Both the position numbers and the translations under genes were made by a program. DNA of 22,354 nt from an uncultured Collinsella sp. (GTDB lineage: Bacteria; Actinomycetota; Coriobacteriia; Coriobacteriales; Coriobacteriaceae), in contig CABRZC010000026.1 of the NCBI GenBank assembly GCA_902475375.1, positions 1-22,354 on the forward strand, given 5' to 3'. Below the pieces are notes generated by a model. That model had not been told where the DNA came from and did not search any database. It saw only the letters and a list, made by a program, of their open reading frames with translations. The first letter of the stretch is position 1; each line of letters starts with the position of its first letter. This document shows positions 22,127 through 22,354 of this stretch, in pieces.

Positions 22127-22180
22127 CAACAAAAACGGGCGGGCGAGATGGAGCTACTGGGACTTCATCTCGCCCGCCCG
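22127..22180 (-). terminator. Strong terminator hairpin upstream of the DUF2798 gene
   Basis: CGGGCGGGCGAGATG (22136-22150) and CATCTCGCCCGCCCG (22166-22180) form a perfect 15-bp stem over a 15-nt loop, followed on the minus strand by TTTTTGTTG. It lies about 45 nt before the DUF2798 ATG. It either ends a gene to the right of the window or works as an attenuator in the DUF2798 leader. The DNA from 22181 to 22303 holds no ORF I can support. Confidence 0.88.
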
Positions 22181-22303
22181 TGGTACGTGCGTCTGCGACT
22201 ACTTATGTGGTGGAACTACCCTAACACGAACGGCGCGCGCTTCGTAAGCGTTGAGTTTGTGGAGATGCAGGGCACCAAAATCCCCCGACCCCATAAGTTG
22301 CGG

Positions 22304-22354
22304 TGGAATACGGACTGTTTTGACCCTTTAAACAGCAATTCAGTCCCTATTTCA
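22304..22354. repeat. Palindromic repeat running off the window edge
   Basis: TGGAATACGGACTG (22304-22317) and CAGTCCCTATTTCA (22341-22354) are inverted repeats matching at 12 of 14 positions. Inside, CTGTTT (22315-22320) and AAACAG (22329-22334) pair as well. The left arm appears to begin further out, at AAGTTGCGG (22296), so the right arm probably continues beyond the last base. It has the form of an intergenic palindromic (REP or MITE-like) element. Confidence 0.6.

Overview
The window looks like chromosome from a high-GC gut actinobacterium of the class Coriobacteriia, most likely Collinsella or a close relative. This is inference, from the GC-rich codon use, the disA-ispD-ispF-cysS...rlmB-rae1 arrangement, a solo clpC, and an anaerobe-type giant 2-hydroxyacyl-CoA dehydratase activase. 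No rRNA, CRISPR array, transposase, integrase or phage gene was seen.

Layout. (1) 1-2441, plus strand: the 3' part of a GH1 6-phospho-beta-glucosidase and a beta-glucoside-type PTS EIIBC form a sugar uptake and hydrolysis operon, closed by a terminator. (2) 2442-3273 is gene-poor. It holds degenerate tandem repeats, two 47-bp palindromes exactly 80 bp apart, a tRNA-Thr(UGU) with its terminator on the minus strand, and a cluster of inverted repeats. (3) 3274-8805, minus strand: a housekeeping run read disA, ispD, ispF, cysS, then a 102-bp structured element and a terminator, then rlmB and rae1. It covers c-di-AMP synthesis, two MEP isoprenoid steps, Cys-tRNA charging, 23S rRNA methylation and a ribosome-associated endonuclease. 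The genes are coupled by overlaps or 3-nt gaps. (4) 9027-9611, plus strand: the manganese exporter mntP. (5) 9651-11513, plus strand: a hipBA-type toxin-antitoxin locus with three TGCA-N6-TGCA operator sites on an exact 27-bp spacing. (6) 11641-15954, minus strand: pepD and clpC, each with its own terminator. (7) 16147-21259, minus strand: a 1479-residue protein with two activase (ASKHA, Fe-S cysteine) modules plus HgdB-like halves, overlapping a TetR regulator downstream. A perfect 21-bp palindrome lies at the operon promoter. (8) 21541-22089, minus strand: a DUF2798 membrane protein between strong hairpins, with a palindromic repeat running off the right edge.

The most interesting candidates are four. 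First, the structured element at 4948-5049: every imperfection in its long stem is a G-U pair on the plus strand only, opposite to the flanking genes. Second, the phased hipBA operator. Third, the giant double activase with its TetR and palindrome. Fourth, the matched pair of 47-bp palindromes. All coordinates and motifs were read by eye; no database search or folding software was available.
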